This document shows positions 29,692 to 38,986 of a stretch of DNA of 64,000 nucleotides, in pieces. The stretch covers positions 1,178,001-1,242,000 of the forward strand of contig NZ_CP133319.1 in assembly GCF_038811545.1 (NCBI RefSeq), read 5' to 3'. Each line of letters opens with the position of its first letter. Position 1 is the first letter of the stretch. Below the pieces are notes generated by a model, which saw only the letters and a program-made list of their open reading frames with translations, was not told where the DNA came from and ran no database searches. The DNA comes from Rhodoligotrophos sp. CJ14. GTDB lineage: Bacteria > Pseudomonadota > Alphaproteobacteria > Rhizobiales > Im1. The translations under genes were made by a program, and so were the position numbers.

Positions 29692-29809
29692 GACAAGTCT
29701 CCCAGGATCCGGGCATTACACCACTGAATTCAGAGTGCACGCCATGGGTTCCGGCGCGCCCGCCGGTGCACTATCTCGTGATCCCTCCAGCGAGCACGCC
29801 GGTGGACGT

Positions 29810-30502
29810 TTATGCGAGCTTGGCGAGGATGGCCTGGAGCCGTGCATCTCTCATCGCGGAAAGATACACCCCGATGACCGCCTCCGACTTGAGGATCACC
29901 CCATCATCCAGAATTTTGAGGTGATTGGCCTCGAGTGTTGCCCCTGTTGAGGTGATGTCCACGATCACCTCTGCCGTGCCCGCCGCGGGTGCACCTTCCG
30001 TTGCCCCGAGGCTTTCGACGATCCGATAGCCGCGCACCCCCTGCTCGGCGAAGAACCGGCGGGTGAGGTTCACATATTTCGTCGCGACCCGCAGCCGTCG
30101 CCCATGGCGCGCATGGTACGCGAGCGCCACTTCGTCGAGATCGCTCATCGTCGCCACGTCCAGCCAGCATTCCGGAACCGCCACGATCACATCCGCTCGC
30201 CCGAAGCCGAGGCGTTTTGGGATCGCGATCACATCAGCAAGATTGGGAATATGTTCCTGCAGCAGATCCTCGCCGGTGATGCCGAGGTCGATCTTGCCCT
30301 CGCGCAGCAGATGCGCGATTTCCGTTGCCGAGAGATAGGCGACCTCGAGATCCTCCGCATCCGGAAGGCCATTGAGCTTGCCCTGATAGCCGCGCCCTGC
30401 CCCGGTTCTGTCGAGCCGGAAGCCAGCCGCCTCGAACATCTCCCCTGCCTGCTCCATGAGCCGGCCCTTGGAGGGCAGCGCAATGGTCAACGGACGCGTC
30501 AT
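29810..30502 (-). CDS. hisG: ATP phosphoribosyltransferase, short form (catalytic subunit)
   Basis: HisG joins ATP and PRPP in the first step of histidine synthesis. At 230 residues it is the short form that lacks the C-terminal regulatory domain and needs HisZ. The start [25 protein letters not shown] and the PRPP-binding EVIVDITSTGATLEANHL are present. Its start overlaps the hisZ stop by 4 bases. Confidence 0.96.
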   Translation of the reverse strand: MTRPLTIALPSKGRLMEQAGEMFEAAGFRLDRTGAGRGYQGKLNGLPDAEDLEVAYLSATEIAHLLREGKIDLGITGEDLLQEHIPNLADVIAIPKRLGFGRADVIVAVPECWLDVATMSDLDEVALAYHARHGRRLRVATKYVNLTRRFFAEQGVRGYRIVESLGATEGAPAAGTAEVIVDITSTGATLEANHLKILDDGVILKSEAVIGVYLSAMRDARLQAILAKLA

Positions 30503-31686
30503 GGCTGTGCCTCCAGTGCATGCCGCAAGCGCTCCGTATGGATGGCACAGCCGACCGCCGGCACCGGCTTGGGGCTGCCGATGGCCGAGAGCAGACCGTC
30601 ATAACGCCCACCGCCTGCCAACGGCACCCAGCCGGTCTTGCTTTCGACCTCGAGTTGGAAGACGAAGCCGGAATAATATTCGAGGCTGCGGCCGAACACC
30701 CCGGAGAAGCGGTGATTTTGGATGTCGAGCCCCTTCTCGCGCGCCTCCGCAAAGCGCCGCTCGAACCGATCCAGAGCCTCGCCGAACCGGGCACCGGCCT
30801 GTGCGGCGAGCGTCCGCATGGCGACCGCCGCCTGTTCGGGTGGTGCGGAGATTTCGAGATAGGCTTCGATCAGCTGGACAGCCTCGGCGGATAAGGGCCT
30901 CTCCTCCCGGTCCCGCGCACGCTCATGCAGCCGCCGCGCAATCTCAGCGATAGAGCGCCCGCCCACCAGGGGAATGCCCTCCAGCTCCAGAACCTCTTCG
31001 ACCAGCGCCACCGCACGCTCTTCGCTCGCATTGCCAAGCCGCGATAGCAAATCCTCGGTTTCCGATCGGGCTCGCGGCCTGCGCCCCGCCAGCATGTCCA
31101 GAAGATCGCGGAAAGCCCGTGGCCGCCAGAACTGGTGATTGAGCCTCTGCCGCCAGCGCGGCGGCATCTCGATACTGTCGAGCAGCGCGGTGAAAAGGCC
31201 GAGATCACCGAGCTTCACCCGATATCGGCTGAGGCCCGCAGCCTCGACTGCCCTGATGGTGAGGGCGAACACCTCCGCTTCCGCGGCGGGCGCGTCCTTA
31301 TCCCCGAACCACTCCATGCCGACCTGCACGAATTCGCGCGGATGCATGGCATCGGCCCCCATCGGCTGGTGCCGGAATACCGGGCCGCAATAGCAATAGC
31401 GCGCTTCCGCCGCTACATCACCCGCCACCTCCAGATGATAGCGGCAGGTGGGCACGGTGAGATCGGGCCGCAAGCAGAGCTCGCGCCCGCCAGGATCGGT
31501 GAACACGAAGGTACGCGTGCGGATATCTTCACCCGACCGATCGAGGAAGAGATCGGCCGGCTGCAGAATATCCGGCTCCACATGCGCAAAGCCAGCCTCC
31601 ACCAGCAGCGCGAGCATCGGCGCATTCTGCGCGTCGAGCCTCGCCCTTTCGCGAGGCGATTTGCCGGGAATGGCGCTGGTGCTCAC
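30499..31686 (-). CDS. hisZ: ATP phosphoribosyltransferase regulatory subunit
   Basis: HisZ is a catalytically dead histidyl-tRNA synthetase paralogue that binds short-form HisG and gives histidine feedback control. The 395-residue protein has the class II synthetase core ([39 protein letters not shown]) but lacks the anticodon-binding domain. It lies between hisS and hisG with 4-base overlaps on both sides, so the three are translated in step. Confidence 0.95.
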   Translation of the reverse strand: MSTSAIPGKSPRERARLDAQNAPMLALLVEAGFAHVEPDILQPADLFLDRSGEDIRTRTFVFTDPGGRELCLRPDLTVPTCRYHLEVAGDVAAEARYCYCGPVFRHQPMGADAMHPREFVQVGMEWFGDKDAPAAEAEVFALTIRAVEAAGLSRYRVKLGDLGLFTALLDSIEMPPRWRQRLNHQFWRPRAFRDLLDMLAGRRPRARSETEDLLSRLGNASEERAVALVEEVLELEGIPLVGGRSIAEIARRLHERARDREERPLSAEAVQLIEAYLEISAPPEQAAVAMRTLAAQAGARFGEALDRFERRFAEAREKGLDIQNHRFSGVFGRSLEYYSGFVFQLEVESKTGWVPLAGGGRYDGLLSAIGSPKPVPAVGCAIHTERLRHALEAQP

Positions 31687-33203
31687 GGTCTATACCGTTT
31701 CAGAACATCGCGGACCGCCTGAACGAGGTCACCGCGCCTCACCGTCATCTGGGCAGGCCGCGCATCGCGCCACTCATCCCGATTTTCGATGGCGCGTGAG
31801 GCCTCTGCGCCTGCAATCAAATCCTTTATCTGAACTTCGCCGGCGGCAAGCTCATCGCTCCCCTGAATGATGGCGCAGGCGGCACCCCGCCGATCGGCAT
31901 ATTTCATCTGCGCCTTCATGCCCGAGGTGCCGAGATACATTTCCGCGCGAATGCCTGCATCGCGCAGCTCGCGCACCATGGCCTGGTAATCGCCCAGCCG
32001 CTGCTTGTCCATCACCAGCACCACCACCGGGGCAGCGATCGTGTCGTCCTCAATCTTGCCGAGGTTCCTGAGCGCGGCATAGAGCCGGGAAACGCCGATG
32101 GAAAAGCCGGTGGCGGGCACCTTCTCGCCGCGGAAACGCTCGACCAGCCCGTCATAGCGGCCGCCGCCGCCCACCGAGCCGAAGCGGACGATCTCGCCTT
32201 CCTCATTGCGCATGTCGAAGGTGAGCTCTGCCTCGACCACGAAGCCCGTATAATACTCAAGCCCCCGCACCACCGACGGATCGATCCGCACCCGGTCGCT
32301 ATACCCGGCCTCATCGACATGCGCGGCAATCGATGCAAGCTCGGCAAGCCCTTCCCCAATGGGCGCATTCTCCGCAAGCGCCCTGCGCAGACCTTCGACC
32401 GTCTCGGCATTCGTTTGACCGGCAGCAGCATTGACGAAATCGAGCACCGCCGTGGCGCCCGCAGCATCAAGCCCCGCGCCCGGCGTGAAATCACCGCTCG
32501 GGTCCATCCGGCCTTTGCCAAGCAGCTCGCGCACGCCATCGATGCCGATCTTGTCGAGCTTGTCGATCGCCCGCAGCACGGTGAGCCTGCGGCCGCCATT
32601 GTCCTCACCACCGAGCCCGATCGCTTCCATGACGCCATCGAGCACCTTGCGGTTATTCACCCGGATCACATAGGAGCCGCGCGGGACCCCCAGCTTCTCC
32701 AGCGTGTCAGCCGCGAGCATGCAGATTTCCGCATCCGCCGCGGGATTGTCCGTGCCCACCGTGTCTGCGTCGAACTGCATGAACTGGCGGAAGCGGCCCG
32801 GCCCCGGCTTCTCGTTGCGATAGACCCAACCCGCGCGATAGCTGCGATAGGGCTTGGGCAGCCGGTCGTAATTCTCGGCAACATAACGGGCGAGCGGCGC
32901 GGTCAGGTCGTAGCGCAGCGACAGCCACTGCTCGTCATCGTCCTGGAAGGAGAACACGCCCTCGTTGGGCCGGTCCTGATCCGGCAGGAACTTGCCCAAC
33001 GCATCCGTATATTCGATGGTCGGCGTCTCCACGGGATCGAATCCGTAAAGCTCATAGACCTGCTCGATGGTCGCGAGCATGCGCTTGAGCGCGCGGATCT
33101 CCTGCGCCTCCACATCGCGAAATCCTTTCGCGACCCTGGCCTTGGGTCTGTGTGCCTTAGGCACGGGTGCCTTGAGCACCGGTGCCTTGTCCGCGTCTGC
33201 CAT
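31683..33203 (-). CDS. hisS: histidyl-tRNA synthetase
   Basis: HisS charges tRNA-His. The 506-residue class II enzyme shows motif 2 ([20 protein letters not shown]), the His-specific loops [14 protein letters not shown] and [13 protein letters not shown], and a C-terminal anticodon-binding domain ([12 protein letters not shown] onward). The first 25 residues are an unusual K/P/A repeat ([17 protein letters not shown]) placed before the normal start of the fold. The operon hisS-hisZ-hisG has 4-base overlaps. Confidence 0.96.
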   Translation of the reverse strand: MADADKAPVLKAPVPKAHRPKARVAKGFRDVEAQEIRALKRMLATIEQVYELYGFDPVETPTIEYTDALGKFLPDQDRPNEGVFSFQDDDEQWLSLRYDLTAPLARYVAENYDRLPKPYRSYRAGWVYRNEKPGPGRFRQFMQFDADTVGTDNPAADAEICMLAADTLEKLGVPRGSYVIRVNNRKVLDGVMEAIGLGGEDNGGRRLTVLRAIDKLDKIGIDGVRELLGKGRMDPSGDFTPGAGLDAAGATAVLDFVNAAAGQTNAETVEGLRRALAENAPIGEGLAELASIAAHVDEAGYSDRVRIDPSVVRGLEYYTGFVVEAELTFDMRNEEGEIVRFGSVGGGGRYDGLVERFRGEKVPATGFSIGVSRLYAALRNLGKIEDDTIAAPVVVLVMDKQRLGDYQAMVRELRDAGIRAEMYLGTSGMKAQMKYADRRGAACAIIQGSDELAAGEVQIKDLIAGAEASRAIENRDEWRDARPAQMTVRRGDLVQAVRDVLKRYRP

Positions 33204-33278
33204 CGTAAAAAATGCCTGCTTCCGAGCCTATGCCTTGCCCGCGGGTTCTATCGGATCAAGACGACAGCGGCAAGAAGA

Positions 33279-34574
33279 CTACCGGACCATGGCCGCTGGC
33301 CGTGGTCCGCCTGTTGCCCAGTCGAGCAACTCGACCGTGTGCACGAGGGGAACGTCCGTGCCCGAGGCAAGCTGAGTCATGCAGCCGATATTTCCGGTGG
33401 CGATCACATCGGGGCGGATCTGAGCAAGATGCGCAAGCTTCCGGTCGCGCAACTTTCCGGCAAGCTCGGGCTGGAGGATGTTGTAGGTGCCGGCGGAACC
33501 ACAGCAGAGATGGCCTTCTGCCGGCTCGACCACCTCGAACCCCGCCTTGAGCAGCAGCCTCGTCGGCTCCGTTCTGATCTTCTGCCCATGCTGCATGGAA
33601 CAGGCGGCGTGATAGGCGACCCGCACCTTGAGCGGGGTCTCACCCTCGGGCAGGCCATGCTCTGCCACGAACTCCGTGATGTCCTTGGTGAGGGACGAGA
33701 CCGTCTGCGCCTGCTCCGCATAGAGCGGATCACGCGCGAACATATGGCCGTAATCCTTCACGGTCGTGCCACAGCCCGACGCATTGATGATGATGGCATC
33801 AAGCCGTTCGCCATCGATCTCGCTCATATAGCTGTCGATATTGCGTCTCGCGCGGGAAAGCGCGTCATCCTCCCGCCCCATGTGATGCGTGAGCGCGCCG
33901 CAACACCCCTGCCCCTTCGGCACCACCGGCTCGAAACCCATGCGCTGAAGCAGCCGGAAGGTCGCCTCATTGATCGACGGGGCGAGCACGCTCTGCGCAC
34001 AGCCGGTGAGCACAGCCACCCGGCCGCGGCGGCTCGTGAGTGGACGGGCTTCCGGGTGCGTCACAGTGCGTGGAAGCCGGTTTGGGGCAAGCCTCAGCAT
34101 CGCGGCGGCGGGCCGCAGCGGCTTCACCAGATCAAGCAGCGGGGCGAACGGCTTGCCAAAGCGGGCCAGAGAGAGCGCCTGCTGCATCCGCTTGGGCTCG
34201 GGCAACACCTGGGCGACAAGCGCGCGGAAGAACCGGTCGAGAGCCGGCCTGCGATAGGTCTCCTCCACATGCACCCGCGCCTGGTCGATCAAATGCATAT
34301 AGTCGACCCCCGACGGGCAGGTGGTCGTGCAGGCAAGACAGGAGAGGCACCGGTCGATATGCTTGGCAACGTCAGCGGTTGCGGGCTTCTCCTCTTCCAG
34401 CATCTGCTTGATGAGGTAGATGCGGCCGCGGGGACTGTCGAGCTCATCCCCGAGCAGCACATAGGTCGGGCACGTGGCGGTGCAGAACCCGCAATGCACG
34501 CAAGCCCGCAGGATCGCCTCCGCTTCGGCGATCTTCGGGTCAGCGCGTTGTGCCTCCGTGAAATTCGTCTGCAT
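33279..34574 (-). CDS. glcF: glycolate oxidase iron-sulfur subunit
   Basis: GlcF passes electrons from GlcD/E to the membrane. The 431-residue protein has two [4Fe-4S] ferredoxin motifs, CVHCGFCTATCPTY near residue 25 and CLSCLACTTTCPSG near residue 75, then two CCG domains (GCAQSVLAPSIN..., CCGALTHH and CCGSAGTYN). It begins 2 bases after glcE. The order glcD-glcE-glcF is the usual operon. Confidence 0.95.
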   Translation of the reverse strand: MQTNFTEAQRADPKIAEAEAILRACVHCGFCTATCPTYVLLGDELDSPRGRIYLIKQMLEEEKPATADVAKHIDRCLSCLACTTTCPSGVDYMHLIDQARVHVEETYRRPALDRFFRALVAQVLPEPKRMQQALSLARFGKPFAPLLDLVKPLRPAAAMLRLAPNRLPRTVTHPEARPLTSRRGRVAVLTGCAQSVLAPSINEATFRLLQRMGFEPVVPKGQGCCGALTHHMGREDDALSRARRNIDSYMSEIDGERLDAIIINASGCGTTVKDYGHMFARDPLYAEQAQTVSSLTKDITEFVAEHGLPEGETPLKVRVAYHAACSMQHGQKIRTEPTRLLLKAGFEVVEPAEGHLCCGSAGTYNILQPELAGKLRDRKLAHLAQIRPDVIATGNIGCMTQLASGTDVPLVHTVELLDWATGGPRPAAMVR

Positions 34575-34576
34575 CG

Positions 34577-35809
34577 CTAGATCTTATACATCCGGCCGGG
34601 ATTGAGAATGCCATACGGATCGAACCCGGCCTTTATTCGTGCACTGAGCGCCGCGATGCCGGGCGACTGAGGATCGAACACATCGACCAACGCCCGCACC
34701 GCGCGCGGCGCCCGGATGAGCGTGGCATGTCCCCTATTTGCAACGGCTGCGCGAACCTTGGCCGCTTGCGCATCCGGCGCAGCCGGCACATCGCACCAGA
34801 TAAGCCCGCCGCCCCAATCATAAAAGCCGCGCGCGCCGGCCGATAGCCGCAACTGGCCGAGCACACGCGCTCCATCGCTTGGCGCGACCGAAATGCGCCA
34901 GACTGCCCGATCCTCTGTACCGGCGAGCAAGGTACAGTCGCGGATCTCCCGCCAGAGATCAGCAGAATCCTCTTCGCCGAGCACCAGAGCGCGAGCCTCT
35001 TCCGCCACCAGCTCCCGCAGCTTGCGCAGCCGATATTCGACCGAAGGGCGGAAGCCATCGAGCCGCAGAACCGTCAGCGGCTCGCTCTGCCCGGCCCGCA
35101 TCGCAACCGGAAAGGCATGCGACAAGTCTTTCGGTACATGCGCCGCCGCAGCCACTTCACAGGCACTGCCGAGACCGCGCGCAAGCCGCGTGACCGCCTC
35201 CTCATCCGCAAGCCCTAAAAGCACGAGGCTTGCTTCCGTCTCCGGTCGTGGCAGCACCTTCAGCGTCACCTCGCCAAGCACGGCAAGCGTGCCCCAGGAA
35301 CCGGCCATGAGCTTCGGCAGGTCATAGCCCGTGACATTCTTGACGACGCGCCCGCCGCCCTTGAAGCTCTCGCCGCGCCCGCTGACCGCCTTGAAACCCA
35401 GCACATGATCGCGCACGGCCCCCATCTTGAGGCGCGCTGGTCCCGCAAAATTGCTCGCGACCATGCCGCCGACCGTGGCCGGCTGAACATTGCGGCCTGA
35501 ATCCTCTGCCCCGAGCAGGCGGGTCAGATCGGGCGGATCGAAGGCAAGGCACTGGCCATGGCTCTCAAGCAACGCCTTGAGCTCCGGGAGCGGTGTGCCC
35601 GCGCCGGTCTGAATGATCAGTTCTTCGGGCTCATAGAGGCGCACCCCCGAAAGCCCGCTGACATCCAGCAGCCAGGCGGCATCGACCGGCCGGCCGATCC
35701 GGCGCTTGGAGCCTGAACCGATGATCTCGAGCGGCGCCCGCGCAGACGCGGCCCAGGCCATGACATCCTGGAGTTCGGCCAGATTTCCCGGTTTGAGCGT
35801 CGACGGCAT
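34577..35809 (-). CDS. glcE: glycolate oxidase FAD-binding subunit
   Basis: A 410-residue FAD_binding_4 protein, the second flavin subunit of glycolate oxidase. The flavin-binding motifs are GAGTPLPELKALL and the ATVGGMVASNFAGPARLKMGAVRDHVLG segment in outline, followed by GGRVVKNVTGYDLPKLMAGSWG. It lies 6 bases after glcD and 2 before glcF. Confidence 0.95.
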   Translation of the reverse strand: MPSTLKPGNLAELQDVMAWAASARAPLEIIGSGSKRRIGRPVDAAWLLDVSGLSGVRLYEPEELIIQTGAGTPLPELKALLESHGQCLAFDPPDLTRLLGAEDSGRNVQPATVGGMVASNFAGPARLKMGAVRDHVLGFKAVSGRGESFKGGGRVVKNVTGYDLPKLMAGSWGTLAVLGEVTLKVLPRPETEASLVLLGLADEEAVTRLARGLGSACEVAAAAHVPKDLSHAFPVAMRAGQSEPLTVLRLDGFRPSVEYRLRKLRELVAEEARALVLGEEDSADLWREIRDCTLLAGTEDRAVWRISVAPSDGARVLGQLRLSAGARGFYDWGGGLIWCDVPAAPDAQAAKVRAAVANRGHATLIRAPRAVRALVDVFDPQSPGIAALSARIKAGFDPYGILNPGRMYKI

Positions 35810-35815
35810 ATCCGC

Positions 35816-37312
35816 TCAGAACCGTGGAATATCGGGAAAAGGCAGACGGCCCTGATGCACATGCATGCGGCTCAATTCCGCGCAGGCATGCAGTACGGGA
35901 AACACCTTGCCGGGATTGAGCAGTCCTTGCGGATCGAACGCGCATTTGAGCCGCTGCTGTTGATCGAGATCGCCCTCGTCGAACATTTCCGGCATCAGAT
36001 CGCGCTTTTCAACGCCAACCCCGTGCTCGCCGGTGAGCACGCCACCAACCTCAACGCACAGCCGCAGAATATCGGCGCCAAACGCCTCCGCCCGCTCCAG
36101 CTCGTCGGGGATGTTGGCGTCATAGAGGATGAGCGGATGCAGATTGCCATCGCCTGCATGGAACACGTTTGCGACCCGCAGCCCGTACTGCTGTGACAGC
36201 GCGCTCATCCGCTGCAGCACCTCAGGCAGCCGGTGCCGAGGAATGGTGCCGTCCATGCAATAGTAATCCGGCGAGATCCGCCCCACCGCCGGGAATGCCG
36301 CCTTGCGGCCCGCCCAGAATGCGAGCCGCTCGGCTTCCGAGGTGCTTGCCCGCATGGTGGTGGCGCCATTGCCATCCGCGATCTCGCGCACGACCTCGAT
36401 GAGATGGGCAACCTCTGCCTCCGGCCCATCCAGCTCGATGATCAGCAGCGCCTCGACATCGAGCGGATAACCCGCATGAACAAACGCCTCGGCCGCATGG
36501 ATCGCCGGCCGGTCCATCATCTCGATCCCCGCCGGAATGATGCCACGCGCGATGATATCGGCAACGCACTGCCCGGCCTGCTCGCTGCTGGGGAAACCAA
36601 CCAGGACCGCGCGCGCCGTCTCCGGCACCGGCAATATGCGCACCGTGACTTCCGTTACGACACCGAGCAGGCCTTCCGAGCCCACAACGACCCCGAGCAG
36701 GTCGAGCCCGCCGGAATCCAGGTGCTTGCCGCCGATGCGCACCACCTCGCCAGTGATGAGCACGAGCTCGACGCCGAGCACGTTGTTGGTGGTAAGCCCA
36801 TATTTCAGGCAATGCACGCCGCCGGAATTCTCCGCCACATTGCCGCCGATCGTGCAGGCGATCTGGCTCGAGGGATCCGGAGCATAATAGAACCCGTGCG
36901 GTTTGGCAGCCTCGCTGATCGCAAGATTGGTGACGCCTGGTTCCGTCACCACGCAGCGATTGGCGATATCGATCTGCTTGATACGGTTGAACTTCGCCAT
37001 GACCAGCAGCACGGCATCCTGAAGTGGCAGCGCTCCGCCGGAAAGCGAGGTTCCGGCGCCGCGCGGCACCACTCTTATGCCCTCCTCATGGCAATAGCGC
37101 AGAACGGCCGCCACCTGAGCCGTCGTACTGGGCAGCACCGCAACCAGCGGCAATTGCCGATAGGCGGTGAGCCCGTCGCTTTCGAACACGCGCAGCTCGT
37201 CACGAGCGTCAACCACGCCCTCACCGGGCACAATGGCCCTGAGGCGGCGCACGATCTCGGCGCGCCGGGCAAGCACATCGCCATTCGGAGCAGGCATGGC
37301 AATACCGCTCAT
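35816..37312 (-). CDS. glcD: glycolate oxidase FAD-linked subunit
   Basis: GlcD oxidises glycolate to glyoxylate; the 498-residue protein is an FAD_binding_4/FAD-oxidase_C enzyme. PRGAGTSLSGGALP and DPSSQIACTIGGNVAENSGG are the FAD-binding signatures, and the C-terminal HAGDGNLHP and GGVLTGEHGVGVEKRDLM carry the substrate-side histidines. GAGG lies 8 bases before ATG 37312. Its role with gckA (41989-43293) would be to feed glyoxylate/glycerate salvage. Confidence 0.94.
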   Translation of the reverse strand: MSGIAMPAPNGDVLARRAEIVRRLRAIVPGEGVVDARDELRVFESDGLTAYRQLPLVAVLPSTTAQVAAVLRYCHEEGIRVVPRGAGTSLSGGALPLQDAVLLVMAKFNRIKQIDIANRCVVTEPGVTNLAISEAAKPHGFYYAPDPSSQIACTIGGNVAENSGGVHCLKYGLTTNNVLGVELVLITGEVVRIGGKHLDSGGLDLLGVVVGSEGLLGVVTEVTVRILPVPETARAVLVGFPSSEQAGQCVADIIARGIIPAGIEMMDRPAIHAAEAFVHAGYPLDVEALLIIELDGPEAEVAHLIEVVREIADGNGATTMRASTSEAERLAFWAGRKAAFPAVGRISPDYYCMDGTIPRHRLPEVLQRMSALSQQYGLRVANVFHAGDGNLHPLILYDANIPDELERAEAFGADILRLCVEVGGVLTGEHGVGVEKRDLMPEMFDEGDLDQQQRLKCAFDPQGLLNPGKVFPVLHACAELSRMHVHQGRLPFPDIPRF

Positions 37313-37380
37313 GCTACGGCCTCGCGCGTTGTGACACGCCGCTGCGCCCCCATATGGTTAAGGTGCACCATACGCTTAGC

Positions 37381-38103
37381 TTAAATGACCTCCACCGGAT
37401 CTCCAGCCGTGATACGGCCGCCTTGGGTGACCGCGCAATAGACGCCGAAGCTTTTTCCGTTCACGGCGGAAACGGCCGGCAGGATGGCCTTGTCGAACGG
37501 CACATCCCGCTGGCCGAGCATGGTGAACGCGCAGCGGTCGCACGGCTCGTTCACATAGAGCTTCACCGATCCGACGCGGATCTCCTTGCGGATCCACCGG
37601 CCCTCTTCGAAGCCGACCGCTTCCTCTGGCAATTGGATGACCAGATTCGGCCGGAACCGGCGCGCATCGATCATGCTGTCGGGGATGACCGATTTGAGCT
37701 TTTTGAGCGAGGCGCTGGTGACCAGATGGATGGGCGCGCGCCGGTAACGCGGCGCGACCGTGTCGGGCGAATCGAATTCAGGCCCGTGCCGCTTGACGGT
37801 CACCGGAAAGCCGAAATGCGCCGAGAGCGCCTCGCGCGCCGCCTCCGACCGGCCGCTGATCCAATCACCGCCGGGAATCTGAAGCTCGAAATCCTCTTCC
37901 GTCGTCCTGGCCAGGACCTCTGGCGTGACCCGCCACCGCTTTTCACCCTCCGGCTTGGCGATCGCGCCGGATGTTGCATCGACCACGCCCCAGAGCCGGT
38001 CGCCGATGATCCCCGTCGCGTCGAGTTCGGCAGCATCCATCATCTCGCCGCCCAGCGAGCTTACGGGATAGCGCCAGATCGCCTGTACAGTTCCGATGGT
38101 CAT
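37381..38103 (-). CDS. MOSC domain protein
   Basis: The 240-residue protein has an N-terminal beta-barrel (VQAIWRYPVSSLGGEMM, GIIGDRLWGV) and a C-terminal MOSC domain with NEPCDRCAFTMLGQ and GVYCAVTQGGRITAGDPVEV. MOSC proteins bind or transfer sulfur for molybdenum cofactor, and the architecture resembles YcbX/mARC-type N-hydroxylated-compound reductases, with the conserved cysteine present. No ferredoxin domain is fused. It is divergent from lutA. Confidence 0.9.
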   Translation of the reverse strand: MTIGTVQAIWRYPVSSLGGEMMDAAELDATGIIGDRLWGVVDATSGAIAKPEGEKRWRVTPEVLARTTEEDFELQIPGGDWISGRSEAAREALSAHFGFPVTVKRHGPEFDSPDTVAPRYRRAPIHLVTSASLKKLKSVIPDSMIDARRFRPNLVIQLPEEAVGFEEGRWIRKEIRVGSVKLYVNEPCDRCAFTMLGQRDVPFDKAILPAVSAVNGKSFGVYCAVTQGGRITAGDPVEVI

Positions 38104-38196
38104 GCGCCTTGCTCCCTCTTGGCATCCTTATACATTGGCGCAGTCGTCGACCCAACGATATAGTCTGCGACCGATCAGGAGTACCCAGGAGTTTTG

Positions 38197-38985
38197 ATGA
38201 TAGAAAATCCGCCCCGCATCGGTCTTTTCGTGACCTGTCTTGTTGATCTGTTCAGGCCGTCGGTCGGCTTTGCAGCGGTGAAGCTGCTCGAATCAGCGGG
38301 ATGCGAGGTGGAGGTTCCTTCGGCACAGACCTGCTGTGGCCAGCCCGCCTTCAATTCCGGTGATCGTGAGGACACGCGTGCCATTGCCCGGCAGGTGGTC
38401 GAGATCTTCGCACCTTACGATTATGTGGTCGCCCCCTCCGGGTCATGCGCCGGCATGATCCACAAGCATTATCCCTCCCTGTTCGACCCCGGTACCCCTG
38501 AGCGCGATGAGGCGGAGGCGCTGGCCACCAAGACCTGGGAACTGGTCTCGTTTCTCACCCATGTGATGGGCCTTGAATCCGTTCCGGAACATTTTGACGG
38601 CACTGTCACCTATCACGACTCCTGCTCCGGCCTTCGGGAACTGGGCATCAAACACCAGCCGCGCCGTCTCCTTCAGACGGTGGAGGGACTAAAGCTGGTC
38701 GAGCTGCGTGACGCTGAGGTCTGCTGCGGCTTCGGTGGCACGTTCTGTGTCAAATATCCTGACATTTCGAATGATATGGTGGAAAAGAAGGCTGCCAATA
38801 TCGAGGCGACCAAGGCCGACCTGCTTCTCGCCGGTGACCTCGGCTGCCTCATGAACATGGCCGGCAAGCTCAAGCGTCGGGGCTCGTCCGTCGCGGTCCG
38901 CCACGTGGCCGAGGTTCTCGCCGGGGAATTGACGGCCCCTCCCATCGGCGGATCGGATCGGCCCGGCAGTGAGCAGAAGCAGTAG
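38197..38985 (+). CDS. lutA: L-lactate utilisation protein LutA (YkgE-like CCG-domain subunit)
   Basis: LutA is a subunit of the LutABC L-lactate dehydrogenase complex. The 262-residue protein has two CCG repeats, ending in TCCGQPAFNSGD and VCCGFGGTFCVKYPD, expected to bind Fe-S clusters. ATG at 38197 with AGGAG 5 bases upstream is chosen over the TTG three bases earlier. lutB starts 1 base after its stop. Confidence 0.93.
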   Translation: MIENPPRIGLFVTCLVDLFRPSVGFAAVKLLESAGCEVEVPSAQTCCGQPAFNSGDREDTRAIARQVVEIFAPYDYVVAPSGSCAGMIHKHYPSLFDPGTPERDEAEALATKTWELVSFLTHVMGLESVPEHFDGTVTYHDSCSGLRELGIKHQPRRLLQTVEGLKLVELRDAEVCCGFGGTFCVKYPDISNDMVEKKAANIEATKADLLLAGDLGCLMNMAGKLKRRGSSVAVRHVAEVLAGELTAPPIGGSDRPGSEQKQ

Positions 38986-38986
38986 C

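Noticed and set aside
32319-34580. A 753-codon open frame on the plus strand over hisS and glcF
   Set aside because: It lies antisense to two well-supported genes and has no recognisable protein sequence; it is a high-GC shadow frame.
36233-37384. Long plus-strand open frame over glcD
   Set aside because: Antisense shadow of glcD, whose motifs are clear.
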